From: Kiritimatiellia bacterium
GTDB taxonomy: Bacteria > Verrucomicrobiota > Kiritimatiellia > CAIQIC01 > Lenti-01
DNA: 36,469 nt
Assembly: GCA_028681135.1 (NCBI GenBank)
Contig: JAQUJC010000032.1
Location: 1 to 36,469, forward strand
Direction: 5' to 3'
Of this stretch, positions 26,301 to 33,474 are shown in pieces (position 1 is the first letter of the stretch; every line of letters begins with the position of its first letter). The notes under the pieces were generated by a model. The model was not told the DNA's origin. It saw only the letters and a list, made by a program, of their open reading frames with translations, and made no database searches. Made by a program: the position numbers and the translations under genes.

Positions 26301-26615
26301 GCCGGTCCAGGCTTAACGCCCACCACCGCGCAAATGGCATTGGAACACTATGCCCGGGGGCCATATACCCTGCTCGATGGCGATTTGTGGGCCTTCCATC
26401 CGTTCTCACGTCTTTCTTCCGATGGCCGGAAACAGACCTACTATTCCTTATCCGGCGAAATTGAATATCCGAGATATCCCCAATGGGGTTGTCTGGAAAC
26501 CATGGAGACCCCCCGGGGATTAATCTATGCGAATCCAAAGGGGGTGTGGTTGATCAAGCCCCCTGGCCCGGATCAGCCCGAACCCCAGACGGGTCTGGAC
26601 GGGACGTCATCTTGA
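23325..26615 (+). CDS. P1: exported tandem CsgG-like / TPR-like / beta-propeller protein
   Basis: 1096 residues. A signal peptide (1-26) ends in GSVHA. Module 1 (about 27-150) starts AVRLAVLSPDD and contains VEVLDR and 'GVRLWDATLP'. Module 2 (about 160-300) has SVRNVDLPR, LVERRL and 'NLVVLERRRLEWLNEEQ'. This hydrophobic-strand, helix, VLER pattern resembles CsgG/FlgO-type domains. A C-x6-C pair near 280/287 ends in GGC. A TPR-like helix pair follows ('ALRAAEAAHALAPEDGEIAG'), then a long helical middle, then a propeller (about 740-1080) with 'QADGLPSADIHSVLAAEDRL', like two-component-regulator propeller blades. It is probably periplasmic or surface-exposed; the function is unknown. GGAAAGGAAA supports the ATG at 23325. 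It is a paralogue of the genes at 30205 and 33471 and shares the candidate sigma promoter. Confidence 0.75.
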   Translation: MARCWRFLVGVWGLVLLGIGTGSVHAAVRLAVLSPDDSEHARQLVDLAIVEASRLPEVEVLDRGAAWERLQEEQLAQLGWLNGETSIVLGRRLDVDVFALVETASDGREAIGLVAFDVGTGVRLWDATLPSGQLDEQVAAIVEGVTAAIRKRSALAEGVRAISFGSVRNVDLPRTEDSALDGVARLVERRLNTAANLVVLERRRLEWLNEEQTDMLPGERERIRSAVVMADVEFMSDSAGREPAMRIQLTSSQGESIGKLELPASLADMAGMADHMAAGICSLMDGGCVDAVPDRRREAAHFAAEARHALGHHQYEIALRAAEAAHALAPEDGEIAGLLVEILFVSARKKLDSQYSLSALPGPRREGRLMALHRAQRASRLVGQHLDQMVPPPNLYRRNSHPVVNQTTESEFSHFIYTAFRNGVYGDPVLQNLLTELQRQAREMLNEQFRRYFRVVDSESAFRNFTKWVGNVPLHYGSVCRSTSAEMLDDLIWMMEQWLKLAEHNRLGNDRYGSPSRLFQNIEQRTNQFWISPNFSLSDAPGAGWSYGKGEYQRLEDFFGDMERHANPVVRLYGLRGGLWARQQWNPMGREALAEQVAGIREAGREMLAEEIPADSRGERVLAYRALLAGIAFLPDRAGRVREQMALFDLMLDLGDLMPEVVQTLGGWLDGNAGAEAAWRGIQRVRQGLEEGSMQVLWGREGVLSADLWRIEEALQAKDVIPKDTALTLDTRLLFGAAQVDGLQYISPPVLKGGEVWVAGILKPGKREGEELALYHVTVETGILRLLSKTGIKTSCCIHSLGRPSRGNGFWAVPTAQDGVVVLFDDGRPAVHLRQADGLPSADIHSVLAAEDRLFIGSGATRREGYLVVHDLKSGETETLCSSLRKTGDSPLDNVVPPYRVELVDWDEPKRRILFLVHFGFGNHMQRHPARGLWAYSPDDRSWNRLQEFYNGIPRARRLEDGQYFLDSSRIVCRFDPERDIVRFLYSATADSAGPGLTPTTAQMALEHYARGPYTLLDGDLWAFHPFSRLSSDGRKQTYYSLSGEIEYPRYPQWGCLETMETPRGLIYANPKGVWLIKPPGPDQPEPQTGLDGTSS

Positions 26616-26642
26616 TGGCCATGAAGACCGTGGCGCACAGTT

Positions 26643-26710
26643 TTCCACGCCATGGAAAACTTTTTGCACGTTTTTCCATGCTATGGATAACTTTTTTCCA
26701 CAGTGTGGAA
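26643..26710. repeat. Second array of three TTCCA-N5-TGGAA palindromes
   Basis: Three copies start at 26643, 26674 and 26696 (the second ends TGGAT), with spacings of 31 and 22 bp, the same two spacings as in the array at 17136-17307. They lie in the gap between P1 and the sigma-factor operon, about 100 bp upstream of the candidate sigma promoter. The rest of this 238-bp gap shows nothing else I recognise. Confidence 0.88.
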
Positions 26711-26807
26711 AACGGATGGGGGTTGGCTATCTGCTTGTATCGCAGGGTGATGAGTTTGAGGCGGGGGCCTTCTCTCGCGGCGCTCCGGCCCGATTCCGAA
26801 TCTTTCA

Positions 26808-26836
26808 TCAAAGAAATGAACGGATGGGGAGTCTAA
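26808..26836 (+). promoter_or_regulatory. Candidate autoregulated ECF-sigma promoter
   Basis: TCAAAGAAAT (26808-26817), 11 bases, GAGTCTAA (26829-26836), identical in blocks and spacing to the element before P1. GTCTAA would be the -10 box. The start codon at 26854 lies only about 12 nt after the expected transcription start, leaving room just for the ribosome binding site AAAGGG. Confidence 0.62.
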
Positions 26837-26853
26837 CGGTGTAAAGGGTGCAG

Positions 26854-27414
26854 ATGGACTTGATTGAGCCTACAGACATTGAATTGATCGCGTCATACCA
26901 AAACGGTGGACCTTCTCAATCGATCAGCGACCTGTTCGTCCGGCACCTCGGCAAGGTGAGAGGCATGATGTACCAGATGACATTGAACCATGCGGATGCG
27001 GATGACCTGACCCAGGAGGTGTTCATCCGCGCCTCGCGCGGGTTGTCCGGGTTTACGGGCCGGTCCTCGTTTTCCACGTGGCTGCATCGCATCGCGATGA
27101 ATTGCGCCAAGAGCTTTCTGGTGAGCCGGAATCGCCGTCCGATCGGGGCCACCGACGAAATGCCGGAGCCCGTCGCCCCCTGCGGCGACCGGCCGGACCT
27201 CCAGGTGGCCGCCGGGGAGCTGGATGAACACATCCGGTCTGCCTTGGAACAACTGACGCCCAAGCTGCGCGCGGCCATGGTCTTGACGGTCTTGCAGGAG
27301 TTGCCGATGTCGGAGGCCGCGCGCATCGAACAGTGCGCGGTGCCGACCCTGTATTGGCGGGTGCACGAAGCCCGCCGCCAACTGAAACACCTGCTTTCGG
27401 AAGTGCTATCATGA
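26854..27414 (+). CDS. ECF-family RNA polymerase sigma factor (RpoE-like)
   Basis: A 186-residue cytoplasmic sigma-70-family protein. Region 2 lies at about 22-90, with 'LFVRHLGKVRGMMYQMTLNH' and the core-binding/-10 segment 'ADADDLTQEVFIRASRGLSG', then 'SSFSTWLHRIAMNCAKSFL'. Region 4 is at about 125-180 ('ALEQLTPKLRAAMVLTVLQE', 'TLYWRVHEARRQLKHLL'). There is no region 1.1 or 3, as expected for ECF factors. The ATG at 26854 follows AAAGGG; a GTG at 26848 is in frame but less likely. The next gene overlaps by four bases and encodes a single-pass membrane protein, the usual anti-sigma position. It heads an operon with a CsgG-like gene and two propeller proteins. Confidence 0.92.
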   Translation: MDLIEPTDIELIASYQNGGPSQSISDLFVRHLGKVRGMMYQMTLNHADADDLTQEVFIRASRGLSGFTGRSSFSTWLHRIAMNCAKSFLVSRNRRPIGATDEMPEPVAPCGDRPDLQVAAGELDEHIRSALEQLTPKLRAAMVLTVLQELPMSEAARIEQCAVPTLYWRVHEARRQLKHLLSEVLS

Positions 27415-28190
27415 AAAAGAACAAACTGGATTCAGTGTTGAAAGCATGGGGCGAGCGGAATCAGCCCGATGCCGAAACCCAGGCCCGGCTGGAATCCCGG
27501 ATTTGCGATCTGCCCGTTCCGGAGCCCGGGTCCGCCTCGCCGCGGATGGATCCCCGGCCGATTCATTGGGCCCAGGGTCGTTGGGCGGCGGCGGCGGCGG
27601 TTCTGGTGCTGGCGGGGACGCTGGGCTGGATGGTATTCCGTTCCGGACTCCATCCGGAAGCGCAGTGCGCCGAACAATGTGTCACCCAGAAGCTCGCGCG
27701 CTTTACGGAGCAGCAGGTGTCGGGACATCTTGCCATTCTGGATGAAGTGGAAACCCTTTTCCCCGGGCAGATCCGCTGGGTTCGGCTGGACGAGGACGGC
27801 ATGCAACTGCAAATGGATGAGAAACCAGCTCCCGTGGAGGCTGCCCGTCCGCGAATGGCCGTTCGCATGGTCATGGTGGCGAGACAAGAAAATCAGGACC
27901 ATTGGGAAACCGTCTGGTCGTCCGATGTACTGGCGCGGACGGAGGAATACATCGAGATTTCTCCAAACAAAGGGATCGCCGGCGAGGTGGGCGTATGGGT
28001 TCTCCCATTGGCGGATGGGCGCTATGCGGTCGATTCGGAAATCGTGTGGGCCGCGTCGGATGGGCCGGCTTCGTACGAAACCCGCATTTTGTCCGCCGGG
28101 CAGCCGGAACAGATTCTGTCGCAGACGACGGCCGGTCTTGAAACCCGCATCTATCAGACGGTGGAACCCCTCATGAATGGAAACGGATAA
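27411..28190 (+). CDS. Single-pass membrane protein, putative anti-sigma factor
   Basis: 259 residues. A cytoplasmic N-terminus of about 55 residues ('LDSVLKAWGERNQPDAETQA') precedes one transmembrane helix ('WAAAAAVLVLAGTLGWMVF', about 58-76) and a periplasmic domain of about 180 residues. No zinc-binding HxxxCxxC motif is visible, so it is not a classical ZAS anti-sigma factor. Topology and the ATGA overlap with the sigma gene are the evidence for an anti-sigma role. Near residues 86-91 it carries AQCAEQC, a short Cys pair just outside the membrane that could sense redox state. It shares a base with the next start codon (TAATG). Confidence 0.65.
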   Translation: MKKNKLDSVLKAWGERNQPDAETQARLESRICDLPVPEPGSASPRMDPRPIHWAQGRWAAAAAVLVLAGTLGWMVFRSGLHPEAQCAEQCVTQKLARFTEQQVSGHLAILDEVETLFPGQIRWVRLDEDGMQLQMDEKPAPVEAARPRMAVRMVMVARQENQDHWETVWSSDVLARTEEYIEISPNKGIAGEVGVWVLPLADGRYAVDSEIVWAASDGPASYETRILSAGQPEQILSQTTAGLETRIYQTVEPLMNGNG

Positions 28191-29170
28191 TGAAATACCT
28201 TATTCTTGCGATTGCCGTGGTTCTTTCGGGCTCCCTGGCGTGGGCCGAGGCCGAAGAGGAACTTCATATCCACCTGCCGAACGGGGCCAACAGTGTGTTT
28301 GCGGACAGCCCGATGACCTGGCGGGCGGAACTGATGGACACGAATGCGCTTGAAGGGCAGATGACCTGGAGCCTGTCGCTGTCCGGCGGCGTGGTTGCCC
28401 GCCGTGAACAACGCGTGATTCTCCGGCCGAACGAGCCGGTGGGGGTGGATATTCAAGTGGAGTTGCCTTCCGTGAAGGAAGGCGTGGTTGTGGATGGGGA
28501 ATTGAAGGTGGCTCTGCTGGATGATCAACGCAGACTTCGGGCGGAAATCACTTATCCGGTTTTTCTGTTCGGCCGGAATCCGGCGGCGCTACGATCCGAA
28601 TGGATCAAGGACCTGGATCTGCACGTGTTCGATCCCGATGGCGAAACCGCAACCGTGCTGGATGAACTGGAATGGCCCTATCGATTGATCTCGAATCTGA
28701 GCGCGTTCGATACGCTGGACGATGCGGTGCTGCTCATTGGGGAGGGTTGTTCCTTGCGCGCCCGGCGGGGGCTCATGGAAAGCGCGGTGCGCGCGGCGCG
28801 CAAGGGAGTGCGGGTGGCTTTTCTTTCGCCCTTGGAGGGTGCGTTCATGCTGAGCCAGATCACGGAGGAGTCCCCCCGGCCGGTATCGCTTCGTTTTCAG
28901 GATGAGTCCTTTGTCCGGGAACTGGACAAACGGCTGGATGTACCGCCCGTTCGCGGAACCTTCCGGATCGCCGGCCAGCGCACCGGGGCGGAAGTGGTCG
29001 TGGAACCCGCCGGCGGCTGGACGTGCCTCGAGGCGAGCTGGGACAACGGCGGGAGATTGCTGATCACGGGGTGCGGTCTGCTGGACACCTGGGAGACCTC
29101 GCCTGCACCACGCTATTTGTTGGTTCGAATATTGGAATGGATCACTACAGAAAAAGAGAGGGAAGAATGA
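28190..29170 (+). CDS. Exported protein with a GATase-1-like domain, function unknown
   Basis: 326 residues with a signal peptide ending in LAWA (about 1-19). Residues 20-130 look like a beta-sandwich of alternating strands. Residues 135-320 resemble a class-I glutamine-amidotransferase-like Rossmann fold as found in beta-galactosidase middle domains and ThuA-type proteins: 'DAVLLIGEGCSLRARRGLME', 'AARKGVRVAFLSPLEGAFML', and the C-terminal 'GRLLITGCGLLDTW' and 'RYLLVRILEWI'. The Cys in GEGCS is at a plausible nucleophile-elbow place, but no catalytic triad is clear, so it may be a binding domain. It is translationally coupled to the genes on both sides of it. Confidence 0.6.
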   Translation: MKYLILAIAVVLSGSLAWAEAEEELHIHLPNGANSVFADSPMTWRAELMDTNALEGQMTWSLSLSGGVVARREQRVILRPNEPVGVDIQVELPSVKEGVVVDGELKVALLDDQRRLRAEITYPVFLFGRNPAALRSEWIKDLDLHVFDPDGETATVLDELEWPYRLISNLSAFDTLDDAVLLIGEGCSLRARRGLMESAVRAARKGVRVAFLSPLEGAFMLSQITEESPRPVSLRFQDESFVRELDKRLDVPPVRGTFRIAGQRTGAEVVVEPAGGWTCLEASWDNGGRLLITGCGLLDTWETSPAPRYLLVRILEWITTEKEREE

Positions 29171-30117
29171 AAAAAGTACTATGGATCTGCCTGATCGCCA
29201 GTTTGACGATCGGAAGCGCCTGGGTGTCCCCGGCGGAAGCCCAAGACGGCCTGGCCGTTTATCCCACTGCTATTTTCCCGTTCCATGAACGGGGCGAAGG
29301 CGTCAAGGGATACGGCAACACCGCCAGCGACATCTTGTTTGCCTCGCTGGTGGTGAATCCGGATCTGCTGCTGGTGGACCGCGAGGAAATCAACAAGACC
29401 CTGCAAGAGCAGGAAATGAATCTCAGCGGGATGGTGAGTCCTGGCGACGCGGTACAGGTCGGCAGCCTGATCGGGGCCAAGGTGCTCATTACGGGATCGG
29501 TCATCGATGCGGATCAATCCATCTATTTGGTGGCGCGCATCATCGGCACCGAAACCAGCCGGGTGCTGGGCGAGTCGGTGAAGGGTAAATCCTCCGACGC
29601 CATTGGCGACCTGGTGGAGCAGCTCGCGGAGAAGGTGGGCGCAACCATTGCCGCCCGTGCGTCGGAACTGGTCGCCCCGGTCAAGAAGCCGGAAGAGCGG
29701 ATTGCCGCCGTGAATGCGGAGCTGGGCGACAAGCCCCGGCCGGTTTTGATGGTGAGTATTGCTGAAAACCATGTGGGGCGCGCCACAATCGATCCGGCCG
29801 CGGAAACGGAATTCACCCTCATGGCCCGGGAGACCGGATTCGAGGTGGTGGATCCGCAGGCCGGTTCTTCCAAGCAGGCGGATATTATCATTCGGGGCGA
29901 AGGCTTCAGCGAGTTTGCCATGCGCCGCGGCAACATGGTCAGCGTCAAGGCCCGCCTGGAGGTGAAAGCCGTCGACCGCGCCACCGACCGGGTCATCGCC
30001 ACCGACCGCCAGACTGTGGTCGTGGTTGATCTCTCCGAAGAGATCGCCGGCAAATCCGCCCTGCAGGATGCCGCCGCCCAGATCGCGGAACGCATGCTGC
30101 CCAAGCTGGTGGACTAA
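29167..30117 (+). CDS. CsgG-domain exported protein
   Basis: 316 residues with a signal peptide ending in SPAEA (about 25). No lipobox Cys is present, unlike true CsgG, so it should be soluble periplasmic or otherwise anchored. Residues 30-195 match the CsgG/LpoB-type domain: 'IFPFHERGEGVKGYGNTASD', 'NPDLLLVDREEINKTLQEQE', 'VQVGSLIGAKVLITGSV' and 'YLVARIIGTETSRVLGESV'. Residues 215-316 look like a second related module ('RPVLMVSIAENHVGRATIDP', 'ADIIIRGEGFSEFAM'). Relatives form the curli secretion pore or support penicillin-binding proteins. No curli subunit genes are near. ATGA overlap with the preceding gene; GAGAGGGAAG supports the start. Confidence 0.82.
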   Translation: MKKVLWICLIASLTIGSAWVSPAEAQDGLAVYPTAIFPFHERGEGVKGYGNTASDILFASLVVNPDLLLVDREEINKTLQEQEMNLSGMVSPGDAVQVGSLIGAKVLITGSVIDADQSIYLVARIIGTETSRVLGESVKGKSSDAIGDLVEQLAEKVGATIAARASELVAPVKKPEERIAAVNAELGDKPRPVLMVSIAENHVGRATIDPAAETEFTLMARETGFEVVDPQAGSSKQADIIIRGEGFSEFAMRRGNMVSVKARLEVKAVDRATDRVIATDRQTVVVVDLSEEIAGKSALQDAAAQIAERMLPKLVD

Positions 30118-30130
30118 TCGCCTTCTCTGT

Positions 30131-30159
30131 CGCCGAACGCCTCCTGACGGCGTTCGGCG
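30131..30159 (+). other. Strong intercistronic hairpin between the CsgG-like gene and P2
   Basis: CGCCGAACGCC (30131-30141) pairs perfectly with GGCGTTCGGCG (30149-30159) around a seven-base loop, an 11-bp GC-rich stem. It is not followed by a T tract, so it is not a classical intrinsic terminator. It lies in the only sizeable gap (87 bp) of the operon and could set mRNA stability or processing, separating upstream regulators from the large proteins. Confidence 0.6.
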
Positions 30160-30204
30160 GCGAAGGCCGGCTCAGATTCAACACCCCAGGATGACTTGTT
30201 CCTT

Positions 30205-33200
30205 ATGAAGACTCATCGCAGATGGCGCTTGGTATGTATCTTGGTGATGCTGGGCCTGTCCACGGCCCAGGCGGCCGTCCGCGTGGCACTGGTGACGCTG
30301 GAGCGGGGAGAGATCGCCCAGGGGGTGGTGGATCTGGCGACGGCGAAGCTGTCGGCGGAGCCGGGGGTCGACACGCTGGAACGCGAAGAAATTGACCGGC
30401 TGTTTGAGGAGCAGGAGCGTTCCCGGATGCTGGCGGGCGACGAATCTCTGGCGCTGCAGGCGGGGCAGGTGCTGGCGGCGGATGTGCTGGGGGTGGTAGA
30501 GTTCGATGTCACGGCCTCGGAGGCACTGGGCCTGGTGGTCTTTGACACGAGGTCCGGTGCAAGGTTGTGGGACGCCACCTTGCCACCGGGACTGGATGAG
30601 TCGGTGGACATGATCGTGTTCGGGTTGCAACGCTCCTTGCTCAAGCGGGACGGTCCGGGCGGGACGAACAGCACGGTTTGTGTCCTGACGATTCGCAACG
30701 AAAATCTGCCGGAGGAAAACGGCCCTGCCCTGGAGGGCATCGGTCGGCTGGTGGAACGCAAGCTGACGAGTTCGGAACGTTTATCGGTGCTGGAGCGCCA
30801 GCGCCTGGGCGTTCTCAATGAAGAACGGGAAGCCACCGGGCGGACGGATGGACTGTCCGGAGCCATGACGATGGCCGAACTGTCGTTCCGGCGGGGGGAG
30901 GACTCGACGGGCGTGGAAGCCTCGATCCGGCTGACGGATATCGGCGGCACGGTCCTGCATGAGCAGCGGTTCCCCGCCCGGAATCTGGATGCCTGGATGG
31001 CCGGGGAGATGTCCGAATGGGTGTGCAACACCCTGGAGGGCGGTTGTATTTCACCACTGGCTTCGCCGGAGCGTGAGGCCGAACATTTCCTGAAGGAATC
31101 GGTCTTCTGGTTTGGATATTATCCGGCGCATGTGGACAAGGCCCTGCGCGCGGCTGAGGCGGCCCATGCGCTGGATCCCGCCAGTGCGGCCATTCGCGAA
31201 CAGCTCGTGGCGGCTTTGCTCCAGGCCCCGCTGAAGACATGGCAGTTGCGCATGCACTATCTGCGCCGAGCCATCGACCTGCAGGACGGACTGGTACGGG
31301 AGGGGTACTATCGCGAAGTGGATCGGAGCCGACTCATTGGCGCGACGGGAGCCCATTGCCGCTACGAATGCCATATGTGGCAGGCTTTGAAGCAAGCGGC
31401 TCCGCTGGCGATGGAATATTCCGGTCTTGGCGAGGCGTTCGCGGAGGTTTGTCAGCGGCACCGTGCCACAATGAAGGAAATCAATCGACTGCGGTTGGCC
31501 ACGGCCCAGAGCGCTCAGACCTTCAATCGCTACGTGCAGTGGTATAATTTCTACATCAGCAAGACGCAGGAAATATGGGCGCGGTCGGGGAGTGACTGGA
31601 CCGATGACACGATTGAACTGCTTGGGCCGATTCTGGAACTGGCCCGGGAATACAGCTTGTATGGCAGCCGCGACTTCGAGGTGAACCGGGTGTTTCTCCG
31701 GCTGACAACAAAAACACGGCAATTCGACCGGGAGCCGGAAACCTCCTCCCATTGGAAGCTGGAGGAAGCGGACAGACGACAGTTAGCGGGGTTGTTCGGA
31801 GAGATGGCGCAGCATCCGAATGCGCTGATCGCGATTTATGGTCGCCTAGGGCTTTTGATGAACCAACGGCGGCTGGGAGAATGTAACAACGCGGCATTCT
31901 CTGAACGGTTCGCTGCGGTGCGGGAGTTCGGCCTGGCGGCGATTGATGCTTCCCGGGAGGACGGGAGCACGCCCGCGACCCGCGCCATGCTGTATCAGGC
32001 CATGTTGGATGTGACCGACTCCCTGCCGGATTTGAAGATGCGGCGACGTGAACAGCAGGCGTTGTTCGACTACATGATTGACCATGGGGAGTTTGTACAC
32101 ACGGTGGAGGGAACGGTCACAAATCCCGATGTCGGACCCTTTGCGGTCTATGCGCGGATCAGCGACAGTTTGCCTTTTTCCCGGACACAATCGGGGGCGA
32201 CCATCAGCCGCGAGAATATCTTGTACAATATGCGCCGCGCTCTGGGAGCGTTGGCGGATACGGAGGTGACGATTCTGCGAGGTTCCCGCGAGGTGGCACA
32301 GAGTTCACTGCAAGCCCGGTTGGTCAAAATGGGCGAACTTCCGGTGGGAAGCGGGCCCTCGCCATGGGCGGAGACCAAAGCACTGCTGGAGCAGAAGGAC
32401 GTGGCCGGGTTTCAAACGTTTTCTCCTGTGCAGGTTCGTGAGGACTGGCTGTATGTGGCCGCGATGCAGGAGCGATCAGCCGTGGCGGAAATCACACTGA
32501 GGCGCATCAACATGCCCACGGGCCAGACCGAACTTGTGGGGCGTGCACAAATGGACCGCACTATTCATTCGTTGCAGCGGAACCGGTACTTGAATGCGAC
32601 GGCCTTGGGCGAAGATCACTTCTACGTGGGAACCCTGTCACAGGGCATTTACGCATTTCCGCTGGACGGAGGCGCCCCCCGGCATTTTTCCACATCGAAC
32701 GGTTTGCCATCGGATGTGGTTCAATCGCTGGCCGTGGCCGGCACGCGACTGTTTGCCGGGCTGGGGGAGTGGGGACAGGCTACCTATTTTGTGGGAATCG
32801 ACACGGTGAGCGGCGAGATGGCATTGCGCGGATCGAGCTTGCGGCGGACGATCGAATCCCCCGTGGACAACGCCTCCCCCCAACCGTTTTTTGGGGATAT
32901 GCACGTGGATCAGGAAAGAAACCGGCTGTATTTTCTGCTGCACCTGGGGCGCATGGTTCTTCCTTGCGACTTCCGCGGTCTGTGGAGCCTGGATTTGAAA
33001 ACGGGCGAATATGTGCAGCGCGCACGCTTTACGCGCAACTTCCATAGCATCAGCGCTCAGCCGGATGGAACTTTGTACGTGATGGATGGCTCGACAATCG
33101 TTCGCTACCACCCTGAGGACGATCGGGTTCAATTGGTCTATACCGTGCGTAAGGATCCACCCGTGGGGCCCGGCCTGACATTGGGTTCCGCCGAGGTACC

Positions 33201-33474
33201 GGAGCGTTATTGGATGGTGGAGCCGTTTGCCTTTGAAAACGAAACCATCTGGTCCGGGCGGCCATTCAGTCGCATACACATCCGGGAACACCAGCATGAG
33301 GTGTTGAATCCGCCCGAACCACGCTTGAGCCAGTTGACGGGTCATTGGCATGGCTTGGATTATCTTCCAGATCAGCATGCCTTGCTGGTTTCGATGACGG
33401 ACAAGATCTGGCTACAGAAGCTGTTGCCCGGGGAAACCGGCTCCGGCGGTGGCGAACAGAAGAGGACACCATGA
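30205..33474 (+). CDS. P2: exported tandem CsgG-like / TPR-like / beta-propeller protein
   Basis: 1089 residues with a signal peptide of 23 residues ending in TAQA. The architecture follows P1: module 1 ('AAVRVALVTLERGEIAQGVV', LEREEIDRLFEEQ, 'GARLWDATLPPG'), module 2 (LTIRNENLPEE, LVERKL, 'RLSVLERQRLGVLNEE'), the C-x6-C pair near 273/280 ending in GGC, a TPR-like unit ('ALRAAEAAHALDPASAAIRE'), a helical middle, and a C-terminal propeller with 'NGLPSDVVQSLAVAGTRLFA' and 'RIHIREHQHEV' near the end. The ATG at 30205 is preceded by CAGGA at about 13 bases; a TTG at 30196 is in frame but poor. Its stop overlaps the start of P3. It likely works with the CsgG-like protein in the envelope (inference). 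Confidence 0.75.
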   Translation: MKTHRRWRLVCILVMLGLSTAQAAVRVALVTLERGEIAQGVVDLATAKLSAEPGVDTLEREEIDRLFEEQERSRMLAGDESLALQAGQVLAADVLGVVEFDVTASEALGLVVFDTRSGARLWDATLPPGLDESVDMIVFGLQRSLLKRDGPGGTNSTVCVLTIRNENLPEENGPALEGIGRLVERKLTSSERLSVLERQRLGVLNEEREATGRTDGLSGAMTMAELSFRRGEDSTGVEASIRLTDIGGTVLHEQRFPARNLDAWMAGEMSEWVCNTLEGGCISPLASPEREAEHFLKESVFWFGYYPAHVDKALRAAEAAHALDPASAAIREQLVAALLQAPLKTWQLRMHYLRRAIDLQDGLVREGYYREVDRSRLIGATGAHCRYECHMWQALKQAAPLAMEYSGLGEAFAEVCQRHRATMKEINRLRLATAQSAQTFNRYVQWYNFYISKTQEIWARSGSDWTDDTIELLGPILELAREYSLYGSRDFEVNRVFLRLTTKTRQFDREPETSSHWKLEEADRRQLAGLFGEMAQHPNALIAIYGRLGLLMNQRRLGECNNAAFSERFAAVREFGLAAIDASREDGSTPATRAMLYQAMLDVTDSLPDLKMRRREQQALFDYMIDHGEFVHTVEGTVTNPDVGPFAVYARISDSLPFSRTQSGATISRENILYNMRRALGALADTEVTILRGSREVAQSSLQARLVKMGELPVGSGPSPWAETKALLEQKDVAGFQTFSPVQVREDWLYVAAMQERSAVAEITLRRINMPTGQTELVGRAQMDRTIHSLQRNRYLNATALGEDHFYVGTLSQGIYAFPLDGGAPRHFSTSNGLPSDVVQSLAVAGTRLFAGLGEWGQATYFVGIDTVSGEMALRGSSLRRTIESPVDNASPQPFFGDMHVDQERNRLYFLLHLGRMVLPCDFRGLWSLDLKTGEYVQRARFTRNFHSISAQPDGTLYVMDGSTIVRYHPEDDRVQLVYTVRKDPPVGPGLTLGSAEVPERYWMVEPFAFENETIWSGRPFSRIHIREHQHEVLNPPEPRLSQLTGHWHGLDYLPDQHALLVSMTDKIWLQKLLPGETGSGGGEQKRTP

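Noticed and set aside
29167-30117. True curli secretion channel CsgG (csgG)
   Set aside because: There is no lipobox cysteine after the signal peptide and no csgA/B/E/F-like genes nearby, so only the domain name is used.
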